Positions 8,158 through 16,422 of a stretch of 25,856 nt of DNA are shown here, in pieces. This DNA is from an uncultured Peptococcaceae bacterium. GTDB taxonomy: Bacteria; Bacillota; Peptococcia; Peptococcales; Peptococcaceae. The notes beneath the pieces were generated by a model that was given only the letters and a program-made list of their open reading frames with translations, was not told the origin of the DNA and ran no database searches. The position numbers were made by a program, and so were the translations under genes. The stretch spans positions 1-25,856 of the forward strand of contig URZX01000029.1 of assembly GCA_900552455.1 (NCBI GenBank), given 5' to 3'. The stretch's first letter is position 1. Each line of letters begins with the position of its first letter.

Positions 8158-8937
8158 TTATAACACACGCAGATCCATGCGCCCGTCAGCCATATGCCCA
8201 ACATTCAGCGGCGTCTGCAACGACTTGCTCAGTCGCTCCGTTGACATGATCTCTTTGACCGAACCACGATCAACGATCCGTCCGTGAGAAAGAATGATGC
8301 CATGATCGAAAATCGGCAAAATCTCTTCCGGATAGTGCGTCACGTAGATAATCGTTTTTCGGGAGCCCTCCGCCATCTCAGAAATTTTACGCAAAAGCAT
8401 CTCGCGCGCAACCACATCCAGCCCCGTGCCCGGTTCATCCAGCACAAGAATGTCCGGATCTGTCATCATAGCCCGCGCGATCAGTACATTTTGCCGTTCA
8501 CCCTTGGAGAGCATCGAAAATGGGAAATCATGCTTCCGCTCCAAGTGCCATTCTTTAAGTAGCTCTTTAGCATGAATCACATCCTCAGGCGTCACCGATC
8601 CATCTACACCGAAACCGCCTGTCAATCCCGAAAGAACGATCGTCAGGATAGATTCATGCGTATAGTATTTGTCAAAATACGAGCTGCTGATCCACCCCAT
8701 GCGCTTGCGGATGGAGAGAATGTTATCATCGTTATATGTTTCACCGAACACTTCCAATTCGCCCGAAGTCGGCATCTTAAAACCGGAAACAATCGAGAGC
8801 AACGTCGTTTTGCCGCTACCATTCAAACCAAAGACAATCCACTTTTCGCCTTCTTTGACTTCCCAGTTCACATCCTTCAATAAAAATCGGTTCCCTGCTT
8901 GGCAACACAGACGCTTTGTTTTGATCACCGTATTCAT
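8158..8937 (-). CDS. Solo ABC transporter-type ATPase (ModF/YlmA-like)
   Basis: ATP-binding cassette protein with a full set of motifs: Walker A GLNGSGKTT (37-45), signature LSKGERQ (143-149, an unusual form of LSGGQ), Walker B ILVLDEP (163-169), D-loop GTGLD and H-loop His201. The unusual signature and general look recall the B. subtilis YlmA/ModF-like group of ATPases that often lack a cognate permease. None of the adjacent genes encodes a permease: upstream is a zinc-ribbon protein (ATGA overlap), downstream a soluble unknown. It may serve a permease encoded elsewhere or act in a non-transport role, as ABC-F-like or repair ATPases do, though it has only one cassette. 259 residues is normal for one cassette. 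Confidence 0.9.
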   Translation of the reverse strand: MNTVIKTKRLCCQAGNRFLLKDVNWEVKEGEKWIVFGLNGSGKTTLLSIVSGFKMPTSGELEVFGETYNDDNILSIRKRMGWISSSYFDKYYTHESILTIVLSGLTGGFGVDGSVTPEDVIHAKELLKEWHLERKHDFPFSMLSKGERQNVLIARAMMTDPDILVLDEPGTGLDVVAREMLLRKISEMAEGSRKTIIYVTHYPEEILPIFDHGIILSHGRIVDRGSVKEIMSTERLSKSLQTPLNVGHMADGRMDLRVL

Positions 8938-9383
8938 GACGTCACCTTCTCGCTGGCAGCCGAAAGCGCATCAACTTCTGCATCCGACAGTGTCACACCA
9001 CTCGAAAGCAACTCACGATCGATCTGCACCGGCACTGTGAAACCATCCTGATTCATGAAGCCCAGGAATTTGTTCTGCCAGCCTAAAATGTCACAAATTT
9101 TCGCGATCGTCATCTGCCTGGTCTGTGCATTTTCATCGAGGTAGGTGTACCAATTAAAATCGTAGTGCTCAACAAAATACTTTGCGCTCTGATAAATTTC
9201 CGGCTCCGTGCCATACTCGATGCGCTCGCAATTTGTGCAAAAGATCTCAATGCGCGCATCTTCAAAATTGTTGAACGTGATGCGCTTTATCTCCAGCGGA
9301 CTCCCACAGTACCTGCAAACGCACCGCTCCACACGTCCTGTCAGTTCTTTGACACGCTGACTACCATTAAATTGTTCTAACAT
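8934..9383 (-). CDS. Zinc-ribbon protein, first gene of the ABC ATPase unit
   Basis: Cytoplasmic 149-residue protein with an N-terminal zinc ribbon: Cys23xxCys26 (CRYCG) and Cys49xxCys52 (CTNCE). The rest is helical, with a segment FNWYTYLDE and a C-terminal stretch FTVPVQIDRELLSSGVTLSDAEVDAL. I do not recognise the family. GGAGG lies 9 bases before the ATG, and its stop overlaps the ATPase start as ATGA. It heads the unit zinc ribbon - ABC ATPase - unknown, transcribed away from the DASS transporter's terminator. Binding of nucleic acid or protein by the ribbon is possible but not shown. Confidence 0.8.
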   Translation of the reverse strand: MLEQFNGSQRVKELTGRVERCVCRYCGSPLEIKRITFNNFEDARIEIFCTNCERIEYGTEPEIYQSAKYFVEHYDFNWYTYLDENAQTRQMTIAKICDILGWQNKFLGFMNQDGFTVPVQIDRELLSSGVTLSDAEVDALSAASEKVTS

Positions 9384-9404
9384 CCTTTTCGCCTCCTACT
9401 ATTA

Positions 9405-9436
9405 AAAAGGAGCAACGCTATTGGCAAGCGTTGCTC
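9405..9436 (-). terminator. Terminator of the phosphodiesterase-DASS operon
   Basis: GAGCAACGCT (9410-9419) pairs with AGCGTTGCTC (9427-9436), 10 perfect base pairs and a 7-base loop. On the minus strand it is followed by CCTTTTT, so it ends transcription coming from the DASS gene just before the zinc-ribbon gene. Confidence 0.85.
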
Positions 9437-9458
9437 ACTTGTAAAACACTATGCAACA

Positions 9459-10910
9459 TTAAAAGAATACATTGCTTAACGGAATACCTAGTACAAGGAA
9501 TACAATGGTAATTCCGATACAGGTAATCGTACCATATTTGTAAATATCATTTGCCTTTACCCATGAACTATTACCAAACAGCAATGACGCAAATGGTGAT
9601 GCAGCCGGAGTAACATATGCAATATGAATACTAATCAGCATCGTCGCCATAATCGGCATAGGGTTAAATCCCACTTCCATCGCAAAGCTATAAATTACAG
9701 GTGTAAACATTAAGCCTACAGTTGTATTCGCCATAAAGTTTGTCAAAACTACAGAAACAGCAACTATAATTACGCACATGAAAACTGTTCCTTTGCCTGC
9801 AAAGACAGGATTCAATAATGCCAGCAACGATTCGTTCACGCCTGTATCTGCAGACATCATAATAGTCGAAAGAGATAAAAGCGCTCCAGATAGGATAACC
9901 GTATCCCATACTACACCTTGCGTAGCAGCTTTCGGGAAATCCAAAATAGGTTTACCGTCAATTACAATAACCGCCATTAATACCAAAATCGCCAAAATTG
10001 GAATTGTGCTTCCCCACGTTGCAAAGTATTGCCCAATTGCACTAGACGTCGGGGTAAAACCAATACCACAATACACAACTAATACAACAACGACAAAGAA
10101 AAGAGTAGCTTTTTGTCTCTTATCCAAAATCAAATTGCTCTTGTTAACAACGGAATCATCAATATTTGCCATCATTCCAAGATCAATTTTAAAGATGTAT
10201 TTACACATCAAAATGTAACCAGCGATAACGATCATCCACATAACAAAGCTAAACAATGCATAAATTCCAAAATTAAAACTATACTCACCATTTGAAATCT
10301 GCGTCAACAACGCATTAACAAACAACGGATTGCCACGGAACAACCATGTAGAAGAACTGGCCAAACCACCAATTGCAATCCCCATAAACATCATTGTAGG
10401 ATATTTTGTAAATGGTTTGATATCGTACATATTGCAGACAGAACTCAAAATTCCCCAGAAAACAATCATGGCCGGAAAACTAGATCCAATCGCCCCAGTA
10501 AACATTGTGCCAACAATCATTATATAAGAAAATAACCATGGGCGACCCTTAACGATTTTTCTAGTAATCATCCACGTTGCTAAAAATTCAGTAATCTTGT
10601 TTTGTTCCAACACAGCAACGAATACAAAGAAAAATAGCATCAGCATAATCGAATCGCTGCCAATACCAGTTGATAGTATATTGGCAACTGGCGCAACACC
10701 TAATACTGCCATTGCAACCATTGCAAGCATACATGGCCACGCCGGTGCGCAAACAGCCACACCATAAATTGTCCCAATCAAAATCCCCAATATCTTCATC
10801 CCAGTCTCAGTCAATTGAGAAACAGGTGGAATAAAACCTATCCCAAACATTAATGCAAAAATAATTACTGTATGTATCCACGAAGGAATACATTTTTTAC
10901 TTTCACTCAT
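9459..10910 (-). CDS. DASS/SLC13 family anion symporter
   Basis: Integral membrane cation-coupled transporter for anions such as dicarboxylates. The 483-residue protein has about a dozen hydrophobic segments. The first repeat has an inverted-hairpin region around MFTGAIGSSFPAMIVF; the second has VLTNFMANTTVGLMFTPV, corresponding to the Ser/Asn-Thr substrate and Na+ motifs of the family. The late segment IAYVTPAASPFASLLFG is also typical. Start supported by AAGGGGGG. It lies 94 bases downstream of the first phosphodiesterase gene, with a stable stem-loop between them, and is followed by a terminator; it probably imports the substrate or exports the product of that enzyme. The gene is markedly AT-rich compared with the window's ends. 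Substrate unknown. Confidence 0.92.
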   Translation of the reverse strand: MSESKKCIPSWIHTVIIFALMFGIGFIPPVSQLTETGMKILGILIGTIYGVAVCAPAWPCMLAMVAMAVLGVAPVANILSTGIGSDSIMLMLFFFVFVAVLEQNKITEFLATWMITRKIVKGRPWLFSYIMIVGTMFTGAIGSSFPAMIVFWGILSSVCNMYDIKPFTKYPTMMFMGIAIGGLASSSTWLFRGNPLFVNALLTQISNGEYSFNFGIYALFSFVMWMIVIAGYILMCKYIFKIDLGMMANIDDSVVNKSNLILDKRQKATLFFVVVVLVVYCGIGFTPTSSAIGQYFATWGSTIPILAILVLMAVIVIDGKPILDFPKAATQGVVWDTVILSGALLSLSTIMMSADTGVNESLLALLNPVFAGKGTVFMCVIIVAVSVVLTNFMANTTVGLMFTPVIYSFAMEVGFNPMPIMATMLISIHIAYVTPAASPFASLLFGNSSWVKANDIYKYGTITCIGITIVFLVLGIPLSNVFF

Positions 10911-10938
10911 AGTTAGCCCCCCTTGGCTTTTAAACTAT

Positions 10939-10979
10939 AGTCATTCACAGGTAAGAACAGGCATCACCTGTGAATGACT
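10939..10979 (-). other. Intercistronic stem-loop between phosphodiesterase and transporter genes
   Basis: AGTCATTCACAGGT (10939-10952) pairs perfectly with ACCTGTGAATGACT (10966-10979), 14 base pairs around a 13-base loop. No T run follows on the minus strand. It is more likely a partial terminator or a stabilising/processing element that sets a lower transporter level than a full terminator. Confidence 0.6.
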
Positions 10980-11004
10980 TTGTGAAAAACAATCTACTTA
11001 AAAC

Positions 11005-13053
11005 TTAGTCTTCAATAATCTGATAAACTGGTGCACCTTCGCACTGTGCTGGCATTCTCACATCAAGCAAGGCAGCAATCGTAGGCGTTACGTCAACCTG
11101 ACGGATCCACCGATCAGTCTTGCAGCCCTTCTTGATACCAGGACCCGCAATAACAAAGATTGGGGTAACCGAAGTATGATGCCCACCATGATCCTTCTTG
11201 GTTGTCCAGGAATCCCCATGTACACGATGGAAACCATCTTCGAGGAAGTAAACGATGTCGCCAAATCCTTCCTGGCCGCAGCCAAAGACGATAGCATCAC
11301 AGTTACGTACAGCAAGAGAGATGATGCGGCGGCCCGTGCTTGGATCACGATAGTTGTACAAAGCATCGATGATCTCTTCTTCGAGTTGATATTGATCAGC
11401 TGGATCAACGATACCATGAGGATCTCTACCCTTGATGTTCAGGAAGATATGGCTGGTACCGGTTGCAACCGCTCTGGTCTTTTCCCAGTCGATTTCTTTG
11501 AGAATGTTACCGTCTTCATCACGCTTCAGTACAGTATACCCTAATTCATCCATGATCTTTGCATTAACACCAAAAGCATCCCCCATTAATGCCGGACCTT
11601 CTTCATTGGTGTCACAAATCAAACCATGATCAGAAGTAATAATGATAGTCCAACCTTCATCTAAATATGGCAAGAACTGTGCAATATATCGATCAGTCTG
11701 TCGATAAGTTTCTGCCATAAATTCATGATTCGTTTCTATATCTTCTGAATTAGTGTGATTATTTTCGTCCCCATGAGGCCAGATGTTATGGCCGATACCA
11801 TCAACATTGTGCAAATGGGAGAAGATGACATCAAACCGATCATTATCCATAAAGTATTTCAAGCAAGCCGCTTGCCAGTTGTTGTAAATCTCCCAAGTAG
11901 GTAGCATGAGCTGTTCAGAGAAGAAAGTATTCTTACCGCCGAGGCCACTGGTAAAACTCCAATACCCAACATTTTCAATGATTTCCTTATGCAGGGATTT
12001 TGGATGCCAAGCTGCGTCGTCAGTGATATCATTAGCACGATTCAACCACAAATTAATGTTGGTAAAGTCGTCATTATGATAAATATATCTAATCGAACGA
12101 ACGCAAGTCAATCTGGTACCATCTTCCTGTACGACTTCGTCTAAGAAGAACGGAGTATCTTCTTGATATTTTGCAACTGCCAAAGGCGTTTCCGATTTTT
12201 TATTTCTATACATTTCGACCGTATCATATTCGCCTGCTTCATTCTTAAGCAGCAAGCATGGACGACGAACACGACCATCGCAGGCAAGGACAACAAATTC
12301 TTTTGCACCTTCTGGTGCATTGGCCCATCCTTCAGCATCTTTGAGTGGAGATTGAGCAGTGTTGAATGGCATATTTTCAATAGAAAACTCACCATCTTCC
12401 AATGTCATCATGATGTTTTCAACACTGGCGCCAGCATTCTGACAAGCATCGGCAGCGGCATCTGCACCGGCAGAGCCAGCATTTTCATCTTTAATGTCAA
12501 CATCTTCAATAATACAGCCAGCACCAGTATTTGCATGACCAGCTTTTGGTAGGAACGCCGGAGCATCAACTTTAGTCGAGGCAGTTACAAGGACCTCATC
12601 ATCACGCATGCCAGTCCCAAAGCCAACAAATCCAGGCTGTACACCATCAACGACTGCAAGATTCGGACTATCAGAAGTTGGAGGCCAGGAACTGCCAGGC
12701 CAATGCCACACGAGCGTTCTTAACCCAGCTTCCGCAGTGCAGTTCCAAAGAGATTCTGCCTTGCAGGTCGTAGAATCTAATGCATAAACCAATTTCGTGC
12801 GGTCAACCGGATCAATATTCCAAAAACCAGTAATGCCATGAGTCGAAGCATAAGCACCAGTAGAAAGGGTCGTCCACATTGGTGGAGTAATTGTTGGCAT
12901 ACCACCAAGCATTACTAAATCTTCTCGACACCCACCTCTATCAACCAATTCCTTAATTGCCGGCAATTCGCCTTTGTCCATCAAATACTTCGTATAGAGG
13001 GAATCCATCCCATCAATACCAACAATAATTAATTTTTCAGTTTTTCTAGCCAT
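11005..13053 (-). CDS. Alkaline phosphatase superfamily phosphodiesterase (copy 1)
   Basis: Predicted two-metal hydrolase of the nucleotide pyrophosphatase/type I phosphodiesterase branch, acting on a phosphomono-, phosphodiester or phosphonate-like bond. Expected ligands are visible: Asp14 (GIDGMD), the nucleophile Thr56 (TITPPMW), Asp418 and His422 (HNVDGIGH), Asp475 and His476 (SDHG), and His626 (HHTS). A large insert of about 200 residues (about 190-400) sits between the core halves. No signal peptide is present, so the enzyme is cytoplasmic and needs an imported substrate, fitting the DASS gene behind it. Copy 2 at 14216-16243 has the same architecture and near-identical motifs. Divergent from a LysR-type gene. 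GGAGGAG precedes the ATG. Sulfatase activity is unlikely without a formylglycine motif. Substrate unknown. Confidence 0.9.
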   Translation of the reverse strand: MARKTEKLIIVGIDGMDSLYTKYLMDKGELPAIKELVDRGGCREDLVMLGGMPTITPPMWTTLSTGAYASTHGITGFWNIDPVDRTKLVYALDSTTCKAESLWNCTAEAGLRTLVWHWPGSSWPPTSDSPNLAVVDGVQPGFVGFGTGMRDDEVLVTASTKVDAPAFLPKAGHANTGAGCIIEDVDIKDENAGSAGADAAADACQNAGASVENIMMTLEDGEFSIENMPFNTAQSPLKDAEGWANAPEGAKEFVVLACDGRVRRPCLLLKNEAGEYDTVEMYRNKKSETPLAVAKYQEDTPFFLDEVVQEDGTRLTCVRSIRYIYHNDDFTNINLWLNRANDITDDAAWHPKSLHKEIIENVGYWSFTSGLGGKNTFFSEQLMLPTWEIYNNWQAACLKYFMDNDRFDVIFSHLHNVDGIGHNIWPHGDENNHTNSEDIETNHEFMAETYRQTDRYIAQFLPYLDEGWTIIITSDHGLICDTNEEGPALMGDAFGVNAKIMDELGYTVLKRDEDGNILKEIDWEKTRAVATGTSHIFLNIKGRDPHGIVDPADQYQLEEEIIDALYNYRDPSTGRRIISLAVRNCDAIVFGCGQEGFGDIVYFLEDGFHRVHGDSWTTKKDHGGHHTSVTPIFVIAGPGIKKGCKTDRWIRQVDVTPTIAALLDVRMPAQCEGAPVYQIIED

Positions 13054-13092
13054 TTTCTATTCACTCCTCCAAGAATTTGGTATAAAATAGGC

Positions 13093-13122
13093 TTATCAGA
13101 TCAATTTCCTTGTATTTATAAT
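13093..13122 (+). promoter_or_regulatory. Possible promoter of the first LysR gene
   Basis: TTATCA, an 18-base spacer and TATAAT (13117-13122) lie in the divergent region between the LysR and phosphodiesterase genes. This would give a leader of nearly 90 bases. Confidence 0.4.
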
Positions 13123-13174
13123 AAAGCAGCCAAATCAATTCGAGAATAATTTCATATTTTCCAACTATTTCAAA

Positions 13175-13195
13175 GCTGTAAATTATTTTTACAGC
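13175..13195 (+). promoter_or_regulatory. Inverted repeat just upstream of the first LysR gene
   Basis: GCTGTAAA (13175-13182) and TTTACAGC (13188-13195) form a perfect 8-base inverted repeat with a 5-base centre, ending 6 bases before the AAGGAG ribosome site. It can be an autoregulatory operator or a leader hairpin close to the ribosome site. Confidence 0.5.
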
Positions 13196-13217
13196 CAGAA
13201 CAAGGAGCACTAAAATT

Positions 13218-14162
13218 ATGAATACAGATCAAATGAAATATCTCATAGAAATCAGCAAAAATGTTTCTATGTCTGCTGCTAGTGAGAATCTTCATATGAC
13301 ACCACAAGCTCTCAATACTGCAATCAAAAAATTGGAGGAGGAACTAGGCTTCGCTCTTTTAAACAGATCCTATAAAGGCACTTCCTTAACTGCAGATGGC
13401 GAATGGTTTGTTCATGTTGCAAATGATTTTTTTAAAAAGATTGATGAACGACAGCAATATCATCAAATGAAAAATGCGAATGCCCCGCGTACTGGCGAAC
13501 TAGATATTATTATCAATCACTCTGGAATAAACAATAATATTCTTGGCCAATTAGTCTGTGATTTATTTATTAGAGAGCCTCAACTCACTATTAATCTTCA
13601 CGAAATATCAAAGAGTGTAGTTGTTCACAAAGTTTTAGAAAGCGAAGTTGCTTTTGGTTTTATTTTTCAAACTAGCTTCAATGATGTATTTACTGAAGAG
13701 CTGCCTGCTAACATAATATTCGAACCTTTACTAAACGGAGAAATGGTTGTTTCCACATCCGAAAACTCCGAGCTAGCAAAATACAATACTATTTCATTAA
13801 AGAAAGCTTCACAAAAACCATTCATTAGCTACTACACAAATCCAGAACCGCAATCTTTAATTGATCACTTTTTTTCTGATATATTACATACCAATATTCA
13901 ATTCTCAAACGAAACCAATTTTTCCGTTTACAAAGAAAAGATTTTGCGTGGCGTAGCAAATTCCTTTAATGTATTATTTGAAACAGAACCTTCACCAACC
14001 AACTTTGTTAAGGGTATGAAGTATCTTCATCTTCGAGAAAATATAAAGGTTTATTTTGGATACATTTATCAGAAAGGAATCGAATGGACTGATAACGAAA
14101 TCTTTTTTATAAACGAGCTAAATAAAATGATCGAAAAGAAAAAACAGCAAGATATACTCTAG
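13218..14162 (+). CDS. LysR-type transcriptional regulator (copy 1)
   Basis: DNA-binding regulator of the LysR type. The N-terminal winged helix (about 1-60) reads MNTDQMKYLIEISKN, then MSAASENLHMTPQALNTAIKKLEEELGFALLNR, the standard LTTR pattern. A linker helix follows, and an effector-binding periplasmic-binding-like domain fills about 90-305 (TGELDIIINHSG starts it). 314 residues is typical. It is divergent from phosphodiesterase copy 1, the usual layout of a LysR regulator and its target, so it probably controls the phosphodiesterase-DASS operon in response to a pathway metabolite. A paralogue of the gene at 16423-17376. Very AT-rich. AAGGAG lies upstream and a strong terminator follows. 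Confidence 0.93.
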   Translation: MNTDQMKYLIEISKNVSMSAASENLHMTPQALNTAIKKLEEELGFALLNRSYKGTSLTADGEWFVHVANDFFKKIDERQQYHQMKNANAPRTGELDIIINHSGINNNILGQLVCDLFIREPQLTINLHEISKSVVVHKVLESEVAFGFIFQTSFNDVFTEELPANIIFEPLLNGEMVVSTSENSELAKYNTISLKKASQKPFISYYTNPEPQSLIDHFFSDILHTNIQFSNETNFSVYKEKILRGVANSFNVLFETEPSPTNFVKGMKYLHLRENIKVYFGYIYQKGIEWTDNEIFFINELNKMIEKKKQQDIL

Positions 14163-14167
14163 ACTAT

Positions 14168-14207
14168 AGCCGAGGATGACCACTAAAAAATTTGGTCATC
14201 CTCGGCT
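14168..14207 (+). terminator. Terminator between LysR copy 1 and phosphodiesterase copy 2
   Basis: AGCCGAGGATGACCA (14168-14182) pairs perfectly with TGGTCATCCTCGGCT (14193-14207), 15 base pairs, followed by TGTTTT on the plus strand. It ends the LysR transcript and may also block the convergent gene's read-through. Confidence 0.85.
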
Positions 14208-14215
14208 TGTTTTAA

Positions 14216-16243
14216 TCACTTTCGAGAATCCAGAATCTGATACACTGGCGCGCCTTCACATTGTTCTGGCATGCGAACATCTAAAAGTTCAGCCAGCGTT
14301 GGCGTCACATCCACTTCGCGAACAACACGCTCCGTATACCCAGGTTTTATGCCCGGCCCGGCAGCGATGAAGATCGGCGAAACGGAAGTATGGTACTCCC
14401 CATTCATCGTACTTAATGATTCTCCATGCACACGATGGAACCCTTCCTCACTCCAATATACAATATCGCCAAATTCTGGACCGCTGCAGCCTAAAAGCAG
14501 GGCGTCCTTATTGCGCAGGGCTAAGGCAATCAGGCGACGGCCAGTGGTTTTATCGCGCAGGGCATAGAGCTTATCAATAATATCCTGCTCCACCTGGTAC
14601 TGATCTTCTGGATCAACGATGCCATGTGGATCGCGACCTTTCAAATTCAAATAGATGTGGCAGGTTCGTGGTGCGTAGCAAACAGTCTTCTCCCAATCTA
14701 TTTCTTTGAGAGGATTGCCGTTTTCGTCGCGCTTGAGCACGGTAAGGCCCATTTCGTCAAAGAGTTTCGCATTAACACCGTAAGGATCGCCGAGCAGGGC
14801 AGGCTCTTTTTCTCTATCAACAACCAGACCATGGTCGGAAACGATCAGAATGGTCCATCCTTCATCGATATATTTCAAGAAACGCCCCAAGTATCGATCA
14901 GTTTGGCGATAGGTTTCTACCATAAACTCTCGGTTAATCGCGACATGATCCGGATTGGTATGGCCATTAGGATAAGCGTGCGCCCAAATGGAATGTCCGA
15001 TACCATCCACATTGTGAAGATGTGATAGAATGAAGTCATACTTATCATTCTTCACAAAATATTCCAGGCAATCGGCCTGCCATTCGTTATAAGCCTCCCA
15101 AGTTGGCAGCATGAGACGCTTAGTATAATATGGAATACGCGCACTTCTTGGAGATGCGGTGGTGTAATAGCCAACGTTATCAATGATTTCTTTGTACAGT
15201 GATTTCGGATGCCAAACCTCGTCGTTGTCGCATTCCAACGCGCGCCCAACCCAAATGCTGTATTCATTTTTGTCCGTTTCTTTTCGGAAGAATTTATAGG
15301 CGCGGAAGCATGGCGTTCTCGTGCCGTCTTCTTCCACAACATCATCAACGATGGCTGGTGACAGTTCGTCAAACTTCAAAACCAGCATTGGCTCGTTATC
15401 TTTCTTGCTTTTGAAAATCTGTACGGTATTGTATTCGCCTGTCTCATCCTTCAGAAGCAAGCACGGACGGCGCAGATAACCTTTAGATAATAAAGCAGAA
15501 AATTCCTGAGCATCTTCTGGAACATCCACTGCCCAGCCTTCAGGCTTTCCAATCGGCGCGTTCACAACATCGTACGGCATATTCTCCAGGGAAAATTCCC
15601 CGTCTTCCAATGTCAGCATGATGTTTTCAACTGCCATCTCTGCATTTTCGCAAGATTGCTTGGCGATTTCACTGCCGCTGGATTCTGGCTTGATGTCTAC
15701 ATCGGATAAGAGACACCCGGCACCAGTATTGGCATGAGCGCCGCCAGCAATGAATTGCAAACTTTCCGCTTTTGGGCTAATATTAATAATAACCTCATCT
15801 TCTTTGAGCGCTGTGCCAAATCCGATAAAACCAGGCTGTACCCCATCAACAACGTGTAGCTTTGGATTGTCAGAGGTTGGCGGCCAGGAGCTGCCCGGCC
15901 AGTGCCATACCAGCGTGCGATAGCCGTTTTCTACCGCCACATTCCAGATCGGCTCTGCTTTACATTTTGTAGAATCCAACGAATACACCAATCGGCTTCT
16001 GTCTTCAGGATCACTGTTCCAGAAGCAGGTGATGCCGTGTGTGGATGGATACGCGCCTGTTGCCAAGGTGGTCCACATTGGCGGCGTAATCGTTGGTTGG
16101 GCGCCGAGCATCACCAAGTCTTCTCGGCAGGCGCCGCGTTTCACATATTCGGCAATAGCTGGAAGCTCGCCTTTATCCATCAAATACTTAGTGAATCGCG
16201 GATCCATCCCGTCAATACCTAATACCATGATTTTCTTTTTCAT
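14216..16243 (-). CDS. Alkaline phosphatase superfamily phosphodiesterase (copy 2)
   Basis: Cytoplasmic hydrolase paralogous to the protein at 11005-13053, 675 residues, with the same domain order and similar sequence from end to end. Active-site elements are kept: Asp11 (GIDGMD), nucleophile Thr53 (TITPPMW), HNVDGIGH, VSDHG and YHTSVSP. Differences cluster in the middle insert, which may change substrate range, and in the segment before the last metal His (LSTMNGEYHTS against WTTKKDHGGHHTS). No signal peptide. It has its own divergent LysR regulator but no transporter; it is followed by a terminator and the convergent LysR copy 1. Base composition is less AT-rich than copy 1, so the copies may differ in age or origin. 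AAGGAG precedes the start. Confidence 0.9.
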   Translation of the reverse strand: MKKKIMVLGIDGMDPRFTKYLMDKGELPAIAEYVKRGACREDLVMLGAQPTITPPMWTTLATGAYPSTHGITCFWNSDPEDRSRLVYSLDSTKCKAEPIWNVAVENGYRTLVWHWPGSSWPPTSDNPKLHVVDGVQPGFIGFGTALKEDEVIINISPKAESLQFIAGGAHANTGAGCLLSDVDIKPESSGSEIAKQSCENAEMAVENIMLTLEDGEFSLENMPYDVVNAPIGKPEGWAVDVPEDAQEFSALLSKGYLRRPCLLLKDETGEYNTVQIFKSKKDNEPMLVLKFDELSPAIVDDVVEEDGTRTPCFRAYKFFRKETDKNEYSIWVGRALECDNDEVWHPKSLYKEIIDNVGYYTTASPRSARIPYYTKRLMLPTWEAYNEWQADCLEYFVKNDKYDFILSHLHNVDGIGHSIWAHAYPNGHTNPDHVAINREFMVETYRQTDRYLGRFLKYIDEGWTILIVSDHGLVVDREKEPALLGDPYGVNAKLFDEMGLTVLKRDENGNPLKEIDWEKTVCYAPRTCHIYLNLKGRDPHGIVDPEDQYQVEQDIIDKLYALRDKTTGRRLIALALRNKDALLLGCSGPEFGDIVYWSEEGFHRVHGESLSTMNGEYHTSVSPIFIAAGPGIKPGYTERVVREVDVTPTLAELLDVRMPEQCEGAPVYQILDSRK

Positions 16244-16318
16244 GTTTACTCACTCCTTGTCAATCTAACTCATTCACCTTTTGTTCCTTGTTTAATTTGA
16301 ATTTACCATATATTTTTT

Positions 16319-16332
16319 CTGATATGAATCAG
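16319..16332. promoter_or_regulatory. Palindrome in the divergent phosphodiesterase 2/LysR 2 region
   Basis: CTGAT-ATGA-ATCAG is a perfect 5-4-5 inverted repeat, about 75 bases from the phosphodiesterase start and 90 from the LysR start. Its position and AT-rich character fit a LysR-type operator; binding is inferred. Confidence 0.45.
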
Positions 16333-16347
16333 TTAAAAGGTGCGCAA

Positions 16348-16386
16348 AAATAATAGGCCGAAACTGTTTGTTGCGGCCTATTATTT
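16348..16386. other. Strong stem-loop in the LysR copy 2 leader
   Basis: AAATAATAGGCCG (16348-16360) pairs perfectly with CGGCCTATTATTT (16374-16386), 13 base pairs with a 13-base loop. On the minus strand the 3' side is TTATTTTTG, so it would act as an intrinsic terminator there, insulating the phosphodiesterase promoter. On the plus strand it may be an attenuator for LysR copy 2. Confidence 0.6.
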
Positions 16387-16422
16387 CAATCACAAAACAA
16401 CTCTGATCACGGAGGAATGATT

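Noticed and set aside
11005..16243. Sulfatase assignment for the two large hydrolases
   Set aside because: No CxPxR-type formylglycine motif; the active-site Thr and metal pattern fit the phosphodiesterase branch.
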